From Gaetbulibacter sp. S0825 (GTDB taxonomy: Bacteria > Bacteroidota > Bacteroidia > Flavobacteriales > Flavobacteriaceae): DNA of 64,000 bases. Location of the stretch: contig NZ_JAATJT010000001.1 of assembly GCF_011777505.1 (NCBI RefSeq), positions 1,054,001 to 1,118,000 on the forward strand, read 5' to 3'. Each line of letters opens with the position of its first letter. Positions within the stretch are counted from its first letter, which is position 1. Under the pieces are notes generated by a model, which ran no database searches, was not told the origin of the DNA, and saw only the letters and a list, made by a program, of their open reading frames with translations. Below are positions 36,255 through 45,205 of this stretch, in pieces. A program made the translations under genes and the position numbers.

Positions 36255-38204
36255 ATGATTAAAAAAATTAGCCTAATAATACTGTTAATCTCTGTAAGCT
36301 TTTTATCAGCACAAGAGATGGAGTTTGGAGAAGTAACTAAAGAAGAACTTTTAGAAACAAAATGTCCAATTGATAGTTCAGCGAATGCCATGGTCATTTA
36401 TAAATATAGAAACACATATTTTGATGTTAATATTAGTGGAGGAGGACAGACAGTTACTGAAATTTATCAAAAAATTAAAATCTATAACAAAGAAGGGTTT
36501 GAAAATGCAACAAGACAAATACGTTTATTTGAAAGCAAAAGTGCAAGAGAAGTATTAAGCAAACTTAAAGCGGTAACTTATAATCTTGAAGGCGACAAAA
36601 TTGTTGAAACAAAACTAGAAAAAAATCAAATTTTCGAAAATGAACAAAGCTACAATATCACAGAGACTAAATTTACGATGCCTAAAGTAAAGGAAGGGTC
36701 TGTAATAGAATTTAAATATAGAGTAACCTCACCTTTTTATTGGGCTATTGATGAGTTTCGTTTCCAAAGCCATATTCCAATAAAAAAGATTGAAGCACGA
36801 ATTAAAACTCCTGAAAGCTTTGTGTTTAAACCAACGTTTAAAGGTTATATTAGTTTTTACCCAAAAAGAGAATCTTACATAGGTTCTGGCCTTGGAGGTG
36901 AAAGTATGGTTGTAGATGTTTATAATTTAGATAATGTCCCAGCTTTAAAAGAAGAGTTATATGTAGATAATATAGATAATTATACAGCTGGAGTAAATTA
37001 CGAATTAGCTTCAGTTGAGGTGTCGCTTGGTGTTACTCGCGATTTTGCAAAAACTTGGGGCGATGTTGCTAAATCCATTGGAAGCTCAGATGATTATAAA
37101 AAAGAATTAGATAAAACAAGAACATTTGATAAAATATTAGACCCCATTTTAGCCGATGCAAGCAGTAAAGAGGAAAAGATGAAGCTCATTTTTAAGTATG
37201 TTAAGGATAATATTAAATGGAATGGTAGAGATGGCATATACTTTCAAAAGGGAATTAAAAAAAGCTTAAAAGAAAAAGAAGGAAATGCTGGCGATATAAA
37301 TTTAGCATTAGTGGCAATGTTAAGGTATGCAGATATTGATGCTAACCCTTTAGTAATTAGTACAAAGGATAATCAGATACCATACTTTCCAACTTTAGAA
37401 AAACTAAACTATGTAGTTGCCTATGCAGAGATAAACGAAAAACAGTATTTCCTAGATGCAACACAAGAGTTTAGCGATATTAACTTATTGCCATTGAGGG
37501 ATTATAATTGGGATGGAATCTTTATAGATAACCCTAATAAAATATGGAAAAAGGTAAGCCTTCTTAGCCCTAAACAAGCAATAACACAATATCAAATAGA
37601 TGCTAAATTAGCCGAAGATGGTGTAGTGGAAGGAGACTTTAAATCACGCTTATCTGGTCATCAAGCATACCTATTTAGAGAAGAAATAAAAGACCAAGAT
37701 ATGGATGCTTTTATAACAAGCAGAGAGGATGATTTTAATGATATAGAAATCTCTAATTACGAAACTAAAAACACAGATGCCTATGAGGGTAATGTTAATG
37801 AGTCTTTTAGCTTTTATCAAGAAAACGGAGCAGAAGTTTTAAGTGATAAAATTTATTTTCAACCATTGATGTTTATGAGAATGAACGAAAATCCGTTTAA
37901 GCTAGACAAAAGAGAATATCCAATCGATTTTGGATTTCCATTTAAAGATATGTACATTGTAAATGTTGATATTCCCGAAGGTTATGAGTTAGAATCAGAC
38001 TTAACACCACTTATGCTTCGATCTCCAGATGGAAACATAGAGTTTAAATATACTGTTTCTGTAATGAATAATAAATTAAGATTATCGGCAGTTTTTGATA
38101 TTAAAGAAGCCAAACATGCTGCTGAAACTTATTTAATACTTAAAGAGATTTTCAAACAAGCAATTTCTAAACAAGCAGAACAAATAGTACTTAAAAAAAT
38201 ATAA
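36255..38204 (+). CDS. DUF3857 protein with degenerate transglutaminase-like domain
   Basis: 649 residues with signal peptide MIKKISLIILLISVSFLSAQ. The domain order matches the upstream paralogue: DUF3857 (YFDVNISGGGQTVTEIYQKI, KLKAVTYNLEGDKIVETKLE), transglutaminase-like core, beta C-terminus. The catalytic Cys is replaced by Ala (EGNAGDINLAL where the neighbour has YGDCKGLTNY) and the His by Tyr (LNYVVAYAEI), while the Asp in QYFLDAT remains. It is therefore probably not a protease or transferase and may act as a partner of the first protein. It lies 6 bases after the paralogue and 2 bases before the mazG-like gene. Confidence 0.85.
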   Translation: MIKKISLIILLISVSFLSAQEMEFGEVTKEELLETKCPIDSSANAMVIYKYRNTYFDVNISGGGQTVTEIYQKIKIYNKEGFENATRQIRLFESKSAREVLSKLKAVTYNLEGDKIVETKLEKNQIFENEQSYNITETKFTMPKVKEGSVIEFKYRVTSPFYWAIDEFRFQSHIPIKKIEARIKTPESFVFKPTFKGYISFYPKRESYIGSGLGGESMVVDVYNLDNVPALKEELYVDNIDNYTAGVNYELASVEVSLGVTRDFAKTWGDVAKSIGSSDDYKKELDKTRTFDKILDPILADASSKEEKMKLIFKYVKDNIKWNGRDGIYFQKGIKKSLKEKEGNAGDINLALVAMLRYADIDANPLVISTKDNQIPYFPTLEKLNYVVAYAEINEKQYFLDATQEFSDINLLPLRDYNWDGIFIDNPNKIWKKVSLLSPKQAITQYQIDAKLAEDGVVEGDFKSRLSGHQAYLFREEIKDQDMDAFITSREDDFNDIEISNYETKNTDAYEGNVNESFSFYQENGAEVLSDKIYFQPLMFMRMNENPFKLDKREYPIDFGFPFKDMYIVNVDIPEGYELESDLTPLMLRSPDGNIEFKYTVSVMNNKLRLSAVFDIKEAKHAAETYLILKEIFKQAISKQAEQIVLKKI

Positions 38205-38206
38205 TC

Positions 38207-38533
38207 ATGAACATCCAAAACGCACAAAAAGAAGTAGATAATTGGATTAAAAACCATGGTGTTCGCTATTTTAATGAGCTAACCAATATGGCACAATTAA
38301 CCGAGGAGGTTGGTGAAGTAGCACGTATTATTGCTAGGCGTTATGGTGAACAAAGCGAAAAAGAAAGCGACAAAAACAAAGATTTAGGTGAGGAGTTAGC
38401 CGATGTCATGTTTGTAGTACTGTGTTTAGCGAATCAAACTGGTGTTAATCTTCAAGAAGCGTTTAATAAAAAATTAGATTTAAAAGCGAAAAGAGACCAT
38501 GATAGGCATCATAATAACGAAAAGTTAAAGTAA
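38207..38533 (+). CDS. MazG-like nucleotide pyrophosphohydrolase
   Basis: 108-residue single-domain member of the all-alpha NTP pyrophosphatase superfamily. The Mg-binding acidic motifs are visible as LTEEVGEVARIIARRYGEQ and DLGEELADVMFVVLCLANQ. Such proteins hydrolyse non-canonical or surplus (d)NTPs. It lies 2 bases downstream of the DUF3857 gene and 30 bases before aroA, so it is in the same transcription unit as the former. Confidence 0.88.
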   Translation: MNIQNAQKEVDNWIKNHGVRYFNELTNMAQLTEEVGEVARIIARRYGEQSEKESDKNKDLGEELADVMFVVLCLANQTGVNLQEAFNKKLDLKAKRDHDRHHNNEKLK

Positions 38534-38538
38534 CTTTG
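38531..38538 (+). promoter_or_regulatory. Probable aroA promoter -7 element
   Basis: TAACTTTG is a perfect match to TAnnTTTG, 25 bases before the aroA ATG and spanning the end of the mazG-like gene. No clear TTTG lies at the expected -33 distance. Confidence 0.4.
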
Positions 38539-38563
38539 CTAAACTCTTAAATGAGTTGTTGTT

Positions 38564-39787
38564 ATGAATATTACCCTTCAAAAATCTAAAATTGCTAAAG
38601 CATCCATTGTTAAAATTACTGGTTCTAAAAGTGAGTCTAATCGGTTGTTGTTGTTGCAAGCATTATATCCAAATATTGAGATATCGAATGTGTCAAATTC
38701 CGACGATTCTAAACTCATGCAAAAAGCATTAAGCAAAGACTCTAGCATTATAGACATTCATCATGCAGGAACTGCAATGCGATTCTTAACAGCCTATTTT
38801 TCATTACAAGAAGGTAGAGACATTACACTAACAGGTTCGTCCAGAATGCAAGAGCGACCTATAAAAATTCTTGTTGATGCACTTAGGGATTTAGGAGCGG
38901 ATATATCATATTTAAAAAACGAAGGCTATCCACCACTTAAAATTAAAGGGCACACATTAAAAAAACATCAAGTCACTTTGGCTGCAAATGTTAGTAGTCA
39001 ATATATATCTGCTTTATTGCTTATAGCACCTCGATTAAAAAAAGGACTAGAGCTTACTTTAAAAGGCAAAATTACGTCTGTACCTTATATAAAAATGACA
39101 CTCAATTTATTAGAGCAAATTGGCGTAATCACAAGTTTTGAAGACAATAAGATAATAGTTAAGCAAAATAATGAAGTTGCTGCTAAAAAAATAGTTGTTG
39201 AATCCGATTGGTCATCAGCATCGTATTTTTACAGTATTGTTGCTTTATGCAATGTTGGAACTAAAATAGAATTAGCTTCATACAAGCCAAACAGTTTACA
39301 AGGCGATTCTGTACTAAGTACTATTTATAAGGATTTTGGCGTGGAAACTGTTTTTAACAACACATCTATTACCTTAACTAAAGTAGATAGTAAGTTAAAT
39401 CATGTGTCTTATAATCTTGCAAATGCGCCAGACATTGCGCAAACCATTGCAGTAACTTGCTTAGGTTTAGGAGTAGGCTGTCATTTAACAGGATTACATA
39501 CACTAAAAATAAAGGAAACAGATAGGCTAGTAGCTCTAAAAACCGAAATCGAAAAATTTGGAACACAAGTAGAAATTTCTAATGATAGTTTAACTGTTTC
39601 AAAAATCAATCCTTTGGTAAGCAAAGTAGATGTCGAAACCTATCACGACCATAGAATGGCAATGGCTTTTGCGCCACTAGCTATTAAAACAACATTTAAT
39701 ATTCTTGAAGGCAATGTAGTCACGAAATCCTATCCAGACTTTTGGAATGATTTAAAAAATATTGGGTTTAACTTCACCGAATTTTAA
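38564..39787 (+). CDS. aroA: 3-phosphoshikimate 1-carboxyvinyltransferase (EPSP synthase)
   Basis: Sixth step of the shikimate pathway, adding phosphoenolpyruvate to shikimate-3-phosphate. The protein has 407 residues. Conserved parts are ITGSKSESNRLLLLQALYP (in place of the usual PGSKS), HAGTAMRFLTAYFS, GSSRMQERPIKILVDALRDLGADI, SSQYISALLLIAP, ESDWSSASYFYS, NAPDIAQTIAVTC, KIKETDRLVALKTEIEKFG and YHDHRMAMAFAPLA. The PGSKS Pro and the DHR motif are respectively replaced by Thr and kept. It is not linked to the pheA operon and may have its own promoter at 38531. Confidence 0.94.
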   Translation: MNITLQKSKIAKASIVKITGSKSESNRLLLLQALYPNIEISNVSNSDDSKLMQKALSKDSSIIDIHHAGTAMRFLTAYFSLQEGRDITLTGSSRMQERPIKILVDALRDLGADISYLKNEGYPPLKIKGHTLKKHQVTLAANVSSQYISALLLIAPRLKKGLELTLKGKITSVPYIKMTLNLLEQIGVITSFEDNKIIVKQNNEVAAKKIVVESDWSSASYFYSIVALCNVGTKIELASYKPNSLQGDSVLSTIYKDFGVETVFNNTSITLTKVDSKLNHVSYNLANAPDIAQTIAVTCLGLGVGCHLTGLHTLKIKETDRLVALKTEIEKFGTQVEISNDSLTVSKINPLVSKVDVETYHDHRMAMAFAPLAIKTTFNILEGNVVTKSYPDFWNDLKNIGFNFTEF

Positions 39788-39804
39788 AATAAAGGCTCAA
39801 ATAC

Positions 39805-39836
39805 TTGACAACCCCTATTTTGAGATTGTATATTTG
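39805..39836 (+). promoter_or_regulatory. Promoter of queA
   Basis: TTG (39805-39807), a 21-base spacer, then TATATTTG (39829-39836), a perfect TAnnTTTG. The start of transcription would be about 39842, some 20 bases before the queA ATG. It is the best-formed Bacteroidetes promoter in the window. Confidence 0.7.
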
Positions 39837-39861
39837 CACCTCTCAAAAAAATAAATAATAC

Positions 39862-40911
39862 ATGAAATTATCACATTTCCATTTTGATCTTCCAGAAGAA
39901 TTATTAGCCGAATACCCTTCAGAACATCGTGACGAAGCAAGATTAATGGTGCTTAATCGTAAAGATCAAACTATAGAGCATAAACTTTTTAAAGATCTTA
40001 TCGATTATTTTGAAGAAGATGACGTTATGGTATTGAACAATACCAAAGTGTTTCCTGCAAGATTATTTGGTAATAAAGAAAAAACGGGAGCTAGAATAGA
40101 GGTGTTTTTATTAAGGGAATTAAATCCTGAACAACGCTTATGGGATGTATTGGTAGATCCAGCCAGAAAAATACGTATTGGTAATAAACTGTATTTTGGT
40201 GAGGATGAAACTTTGGTAGCTGAAGTTATAGATAACACAACATCAAGAGGTAGAACATTACGTTTCTTATATGATGGATCTTATAGTGAATTTAGAAGAA
40301 AACTAACAGCGCTTGGGCAAACACCATTACCAAAGTACATCAAAAGAGATGTTGAGCCAGAAGATGAAGAACGTTACCAAACTATTTTTGCTAAAAACGA
40401 AGGCGCTGTAGCGGCTCCAACTGCTGGGTTACACTTCTCGAAGCACTTGTTAAAACGTTTAGAAATTAAAGGTATAAATTTCGCCGAAGTAACTTTACAT
40501 GTTGGTTTAGGAACCTTCAATCCAGTAGAGGTTGAAGATTTATCTAAGCACAAAATGGATAGTGAAGAAATCATAATTAATAAAATTGCTAGCGATACAA
40601 TTAATTCTGCATTAAAAGAAAAAAGACGTATCTGCGCCATTGGTACCACAGCAATGAGAACTATTGAAAGTTCGGTGTCATCTAGTGGTACATTAAATGA
40701 GTATGAAGGGTGGACTAATAAATTTATTTTCCCTCCTTACGAATTTAGTATTGCTAATAGTATGGTAACCAATTTCCATACACCTAAGTCCACTTTATTA
40801 ATGATGGTTTCTGCGTTTGCAGGACACGATTTTATAAAGCGTGCTTATCAAGAAGCTATAAAAGAAGGCTATAAATTTTATAGTTATGGCGACGCCATGT
40901 TAATCATATAA
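39862..40911 (+). CDS. queA: S-adenosylmethionine:tRNA ribosyltransferase-isomerase
   Basis: Makes epoxyqueuosine in the anticodon of GUN-reading tRNAs, using the ribose of SAM. The protein has 349 residues. Family signatures are [26 protein letters not shown] at the start, [29 protein letters not shown] in the centre and [20 protein letters not shown] with [19 protein letters not shown] near the end. It has its own promoter and a terminator 10 bases after the stop, so it appears monocistronic. Confidence 0.96.
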   Translation: MKLSHFHFDLPEELLAEYPSEHRDEARLMVLNRKDQTIEHKLFKDLIDYFEEDDVMVLNNTKVFPARLFGNKEKTGARIEVFLLRELNPEQRLWDVLVDPARKIRIGNKLYFGEDETLVAEVIDNTTSRGRTLRFLYDGSYSEFRRKLTALGQTPLPKYIKRDVEPEDEERYQTIFAKNEGAVAAPTAGLHFSKHLLKRLEIKGINFAEVTLHVGLGTFNPVEVEDLSKHKMDSEEIIINKIASDTINSALKEKRRICAIGTTAMRTIESSVSSSGTLNEYEGWTNKFIFPPYEFSIANSMVTNFHTPKSTLLMMVSAFAGHDFIKRAYQEAIKEGYKFYSYGDAMLII

Positions 40912-40921
40912 ATTTAAAATG

Positions 40922-40945
40922 AGCCTCGTTTTTCGAGGCTTTTTT
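40922..40945 (+). terminator. Intrinsic terminator after queA, abutting rlmN
   Basis: AGCCTCG (40922-40928) pairs with CGAGGCT (40934-40940) around TTTTT, followed by a T-run to 40945. The rlmN start codon is only five bases further on, so little room is left for a separate rlmN leader. Confidence 0.88.
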
Positions 40946-40950
40946 CTACA

Positions 40951-41991
40951 ATGACACAAACTAAGAAAGACATACGTGCATTAACAAAAGACGAGCTCAG
41001 ATCCTTCTTTGTAGATCAAGGGGACAAGGCATTTAGAGGTAATCAAGTGTACGAATGGCTTTGGCAAAAATCGGCTCATAGTTTTGATGATATGACGAGT
41101 ATCTCAAAACAAACCAGACAAATGCTTGATGATAATTTTGTCATCAATCATATTAAAGTCGATAGTATGCAACGAAGTAGTGATGGTACTATTAAAAATG
41201 CTGTGCGATTGCATGATGGCTTAATTGTAGAATCTGTATTAATCCCAACAAAAACTAGAACAACAGCCTGTGTGTCTAGTCAAGTTGGCTGTAGTTTAGA
41301 TTGCAAATTTTGTGCGACTGCACGTTTAAAACGTATGCGAAATTTAAATCCAGACGAAATTTACGATCAAGTAGTAGCTATCGATAAAGAAAGTAAATTA
41401 TATCACAACAGGCCACTATCAAATATTGTATTTATGGGGATGGGAGAGCCTCTCATGAATTATAATAATGTACTTAAAGCGATAGATAAAATAACGTCAC
41501 CTGAAGGTTTAGGGATGTCTCCAAAGCGTATTGTGGTGTCCACCTCAGGAGTTCCAAAGATGATTAAAAAAATGGCAGATGATGAGGTGAAGTTTAAATT
41601 AGCTGTGTCTTTGCATTCTGCAAGGGATTCAGTACGTACCTCTATTATGCCGTTTAATGCCACATTTCCATTGGCCGATTTACGAGAAGCATTAGAATAT
41701 TGGTATACAAAAACTAAGAACCCAATTACCTACGAATATGTTGTTTGGCAAGGAATTAATGATAAAAAGGAAGATGTAGATGCTTTGATTAAGTTCTGCA
41801 AATTTGCACCGAGTAAAGTAAACCTTATTGAATATAACCCTATTGATGATGGCGATTTTAAACAAGCAGATAACGAAGCCATCAATATGTATGTATCGAT
41901 GTTAGAAAGAAATAGAATTACCGTAACTGTAAGACGTTCACGAGGTAAAGATATTGATGCCGCTTGTGGTCAATTAGCAAATAAATCTTGA
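40951..41991 (+). CDS. rlmN: Dual-specificity 23S rRNA (A2503) / tRNA (A37) C2-methyltransferase RlmN
   Basis: Radical SAM methylase. The protein has 346 residues. The iron-sulfur motif is CxxxCxxC in VGCSLDCKFCATARLKR, followed by VFMGMGEPLMNYNNVLKAI (SAM-binding). The methylated Cys of the mechanism lies near the C-terminus in RRSRGKDIDAACGQLA. The N-terminal FRGNQVYEWLWQKSAHSFDDMTS matches family members. It begins 5 bases after the queA terminator T-run. ispB follows after 34 bases with a possible promoter of its own. Confidence 0.96.
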   Translation: MTQTKKDIRALTKDELRSFFVDQGDKAFRGNQVYEWLWQKSAHSFDDMTSISKQTRQMLDDNFVINHIKVDSMQRSSDGTIKNAVRLHDGLIVESVLIPTKTRTTACVSSQVGCSLDCKFCATARLKRMRNLNPDEIYDQVVAIDKESKLYHNRPLSNIVFMGMGEPLMNYNNVLKAIDKITSPEGLGMSPKRIVVSTSGVPKMIKKMADDEVKFKLAVSLHSARDSVRTSIMPFNATFPLADLREALEYWYTKTKNPITYEYVVWQGINDKKEDVDALIKFCKFAPSKVNLIEYNPIDDGDFKQADNEAINMYVSMLERNRITVTVRRSRGKDIDAACGQLANKS

Positions 41992-41992
41992 T

Positions 41993-42000
41993 TATATTTG
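41993..42000 (+). promoter_or_regulatory. Probable promoter -7 element of the polyprenyl synthase gene
   Basis: TATATTTG is a perfect TAnnTTTG, 25 bases before the ATG at 42026. The nearest TTG (41964-41966) is 26 bases upstream, longer than usual. Confidence 0.4.
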
Positions 42001-42025
42001 ACTAAATCTTAGCATAACTAGGTTA

Positions 42026-43003
42026 ATGAAAATAGTAGAGCAGATAAAACAACCAATAGATTATGAAATGGAACTGTTTGAGCAAAAGTTCCGATTGTCT
42101 ATGTCAAGTAAAGTTGCGCTACTTAATAGAATCACACATTATATAGTTAATAGAAAAGGGAAGCAAATGCGACCTATGTTTGTGTTTCTAGTTTCTAAAA
42201 TGGTTAGTAATGGCGAAGTAAGCGAACGCACTTATAGAGGTGCCTCGGTTATTGAATTGATTCATACGGCTACCTTAGTACATGACGATGTCGTAGATGA
42301 TAGTAATAGACGACGAGGATTCTTTTCTGTTAATGCGCTCTGGAAAAATAAAATAGCCGTTTTAATTGGCGATTATCTGTTGTCAAAAGGATTATTGCTA
42401 TCCATAGATAATAACGATTTTGATTTGCTTAAAATTATTTCGGTAGCTGTTCGTGAAATGAGCGAAGGCGAATTATTACAAATTGAAAAAGCAAGAAAAC
42501 TTGATATTACCGAAGATGTGTATTACGAAATTATTCGCCAAAAAACAGCAACACTTATTGCTGCTTGTTGTAGCTTAGGTGCAGCATCAGTAAAACCAAA
42601 TTCTCCTGAAGTGGATACCATGCACAAGTTTGGAGAACTTATAGGAATGGCATTTCAAATAAAAGACGATTTGTTTGATTATGGCAATACTAAAATAGGC
42701 AAGCCAACAGGAATTGATATCAAGGAGCAAAAAATGACCTTACCATTAATTCATGTACTGAATAATTGTTCTAAAAAAGACCGCGATTGGCTTATTAACT
42801 CCATTAAAAATCATAATAAGGATACCAAGCGTGTTAAAGAAGTCATTGCTTTTGTAAAAGCTAATGGAGGTTTAGACTATGCGGTAACTAAGATGAAACA
42901 ATTTCAAGAAGAAGCCTTACAGTTATTGCAAAACTATCCAGACTCACCTTATAAAAATTCGTTAGAACTTATGGTGAATTATGTGATAGATAGGAAGAAA
43001 TAG
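42026..43003 (+). CDS. Polyprenyl diphosphate synthase (trans-type, menaquinone side chain)
   Basis: 325-residue trans-isoprenyl diphosphate synthase. First aspartate-rich motif LVHDDVVDDSNRRRG and second motif FQIKDDLFDYGNTKIGKPTGIDIKEQK are both intact; GKQMRPMFVFLVSKM precedes them. Flavobacteria use menaquinone with a hexaprenyl chain, so the likely product is the quinone side chain; the chain length cannot be read from sequence by eye. It is close to ispB/hepT-type enzymes. It converges on an unknown lipoprotein gene with one base between the stops. Confidence 0.9.
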   Translation: MKIVEQIKQPIDYEMELFEQKFRLSMSSKVALLNRITHYIVNRKGKQMRPMFVFLVSKMVSNGEVSERTYRGASVIELIHTATLVHDDVVDDSNRRRGFFSVNALWKNKIAVLIGDYLLSKGLLLSIDNNDFDLLKIISVAVREMSEGELLQIEKARKLDITEDVYYEIIRQKTATLIAACCSLGAASVKPNSPEVDTMHKFGELIGMAFQIKDDLFDYGNTKIGKPTGIDIKEQKMTLPLIHVLNNCSKKDRDWLINSIKNHNKDTKRVKEVIAFVKANGGLDYAVTKMKQFQEEALQLLQNYPDSPYKNSLELMVNYVIDRKK

Positions 43004-43004
43004 T

Positions 43005-43616
43005 CTACTTTAATATTTGTGCAGCTTCCCAAACAAATTCTTTAGGAAACTCACCAAAGTAGCTTATATAATCACCTTTACCGGAAATAACCACAAAACT
43101 TTTACAAGGATAATGGTGTTTAAAAAACAGTTGTTCAATAAATTGGTTGGGGTCCTGTTTCCAATCTAGCAAACCATAATAATCTTCTATATCTTTTGAA
43201 TCTTTATAAACATATAGAGGTTTAATTTGAGCTACCTGCTCTAAGCCATCTTCAAGTTGTTCGTGCCAATTTTTAATCCATTCTTTATTTGTTGTACCAC
43301 TATTATTGCAATCGTCTTCTCCTGGATAAAAGATAATAGCAATAGGTTTACTTGTGTCTAATTTGGTGTTTAAACCAACTTCTAGTGTTTCAATAAACTT
43401 TGACACATTCTTAAGTGTACCTCGTTTTTCTCTAGTTGTTAGCTTGAGTGTAGTAGAATCTATTGTAATGGGTAAATACTTTCGAGTTTGCCTCTTTTTA
43501 TTAAACGCTTTCTTGCTTATTTCTATAGTATTTTCATCAAAATAGCTGTAGTCTTTTGTAGATGAACAAGAGAAGATAAATATGCTAAGAAGCAAGAATT
43601 TAAGTAGGATTCTCAT
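43005..43616 (-). CDS. Lipoprotein of unknown function
   Basis: 203 residues when started at the ATG at 43616, giving the lipoprotein signal MRILLKFLLLSIFIFSCSSTKD with lipobox IFSC; an upstream ATG at 43655 would add 13 residues and bury the signal. The mature part is hydrophilic, with FYPGEDDCNNSGTTNKEWIK, a WHEQLEDGLEQV helix and a C-terminal strand-rich region (SFVVISGKGDYISYFGEFP). The pattern hints at a thioredoxin- or DUF-like periplasmic fold, but I do not recognise the family. Monocistronic, divergent from the sigma factor gene. Confidence 0.75.
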   Translation of the reverse strand: MRILLKFLLLSIFIFSCSSTKDYSYFDENTIEISKKAFNKKRQTRKYLPITIDSTTLKLTTREKRGTLKNVSKFIETLEVGLNTKLDTSKPIAIIFYPGEDDCNNSGTTNKEWIKNWHEQLEDGLEQVAQIKPLYVYKDSKDIEDYYGLLDWKQDPNQFIEQLFFKHHYPCKSFVVISGKGDYISYFGEFPKEFVWEAAQILK

Positions 43617-43823
43617 TTTTAAAATGAAAGGTTCGTTTAATGCGATGATATGCAACGTTTCAATGTTTTATATCAGTCGTTAAACGAAGTTAGTAGTTTT
43701 TTCTCACAAAATCAATGTTTTACGACAATCAATACTTTGTCTAAATTGCAGTCTCAAAAAATATTTTTTAATCGCATACAACCATTTGCATCATTATTGC
43801 GTCTATATAAATAGAAGATTAAA

Positions 43824-44402
43824 ATGAATCCATTGAAAGTCATTCAACTTTATAAAAATGAAGCTCAGCTTATAAAAAAAGCGAGTCGAAATAATAGAGA
43901 AGCGCAACATGTGTTGTACGAATGGCATGCACCAAAAATGTTAAGCGTATGTCGTTATTACATAAGCGATTTACAACACGCTGAAGAGGTGATGCTTAAT
44001 GGATTTTTTAAAGTATTTACAAAGCTGAAAAGCTTTAACAGTAATGGAAGTTTTGAAGGATGGATACGACGTATTATGGTTAACGAGGCCATTTCGTTTT
44101 TACGCTCAAAAAAGCAATTAGAGTTTAGTGCAGACGACACGGTGTTTCCAGAAACAGCAACAAATAATATTAAAACAGAGATTGATGTTGCCGAGATTCA
44201 GCAACTCATAGATAATCTTCCTGAAGGTTACCGAATGGTATTTGTAATGTATGCCATTGAAGGATATAAACATAGCGAAATAGCAACGATGCTTGGTATT
44301 AACGAAGGCACTTCTAAATCGCAATTATTTAAAGCAAGACAGCTTTTACAACAACAATTAGCAAAACTTAATAACCTTACCCATGGCACCAATGAAATAT
44401 GA
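43824..44402 (+). CDS. ECF-type RNA polymerase sigma factor
   Basis: 192-residue sigma-70 family protein with only regions 2 and 4. Region 2 is seen in MLSVCRYYISDLQHAEEVML and FKVFTKLKSF through GSFEGWIRRIMVNEAISFLR; region 4 is NLPEGYRMVFVMYAIEGYKH followed by SEIATMLGINEGTSKSQLFKARQLL (HTH). Its 3' end overlaps the next gene by 20 bases, typical of a sigma/anti-sigma pair. The 168-base upstream gap holds no clear housekeeping promoter, which fits autoregulation. The target genes are unknown; the downstream membrane genes are the first candidates. Confidence 0.92.
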   Translation: MNPLKVIQLYKNEAQLIKKASRNNREAQHVLYEWHAPKMLSVCRYYISDLQHAEEVMLNGFFKVFTKLKSFNSNGSFEGWIRRIMVNEAISFLRSKKQLEFSADDTVFPETATNNIKTEIDVAEIQQLIDNLPEGYRMVFVMYAIEGYKHSEIATMLGINEGTSKSQLFKARQLLQQQLAKLNNLTHGTNEI

Positions 44403-45168
44403 AGATCAGCTAAAAGATAAATTGGAGCAACGTACCATACAACCTAGCTCTGTTGCGTGGCAAAAGTTAAATGATAAACTTGATGCCAACAAATCTAAAA
44501 AGAATAACAAAGGCTTTTGGTATTTAGGTATTGCAGCGAGTATCGTTGGTATCTTATTAATAACAAATGTATTTGATAATAGTAATACAAATATTGTTGA
44601 GCCAACTATAGTTGATACAGATAAAACAAGCTCAGAATCAATTAATAATAAGGTGCAAGAGGACATTCCTACTAAAGAAAAAGAAATATTTTCTAATGAA
44701 ACTAAAGTTTTAGCTTCTGAAAATGATAAGACAGAAACTCCTAAAAAACAAACAACAAATAAATCTCAGTTAAAACAAAAAATAATTAAAGAGCAGCTTA
44801 AGTTAATTCCAAGTAAAACCGAAGAACCAATTGTTGCCAGTAATATTAAAGAAGAAAACAAAGAAACAGTCCCTAAAAAACTAAGCTTTGAAGAGCAAAA
44901 AGCACATGAAGTAGTAGCTCAAATTCAAAACATGCAAAAAACTAAGGAAGTGACAGATGCCGAAATAGACGCTTTACTAAGTGCGGCGCAACGAGAAATT
45001 ACTTTTAAAAGGTTATATAACGAAGGCACTAAAACAATAGACGCTAATGCCTTATTGCTGAGTGTGGAAGAAGACATAGAAGAGCAGTCGTTTAGAACAC
45101 GAGTTTTCGAAATGTTAAAAGCAGGATATAACGAAGTAAAAACAGTTGTAGCCGACAGAAATAATTAA
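44383..45168 (+). CDS. Single-span membrane protein, probable anti-sigma factor
   Basis: 261 residues. A cytoplasmic N-terminus of about 45 residues (MAPMKYEDQLKDKLEQRTIQ, SSVAWQKLNDKLDANK) precedes one membrane segment (FWYLGIAASIVGILLITNVF) and a long Lys/Glu/Thr-rich periplasmic part with coiled-coil-like stretches. No standard anti-sigma domain is obvious, but overlap with the ECF sigma gene and this topology make an anti-sigma role the best guess. The ATG at 44383 is preferred to the one at 44392 because, from memory, homologues start with MAP. The next gene is 37 bases downstream. Confidence 0.75.
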   Translation: MAPMKYEDQLKDKLEQRTIQPSSVAWQKLNDKLDANKSKKNNKGFWYLGIAASIVGILLITNVFDNSNTNIVEPTIVDTDKTSSESINNKVQEDIPTKEKEIFSNETKVLASENDKTETPKKQTTNKSQLKQKIIKEQLKLIPSKTEEPIVASNIKEENKETVPKKLSFEEQKAHEVVAQIQNMQKTKEVTDAEIDALLSAAQREITFKRLYNEGTKTIDANALLLSVEEDIEEQSFRTRVFEMLKAGYNEVKTVVADRNN

Positions 45169-45205
45169 AAAATCATCAAATCAAATCAATAAAAAACGAA
45201 CAGTT

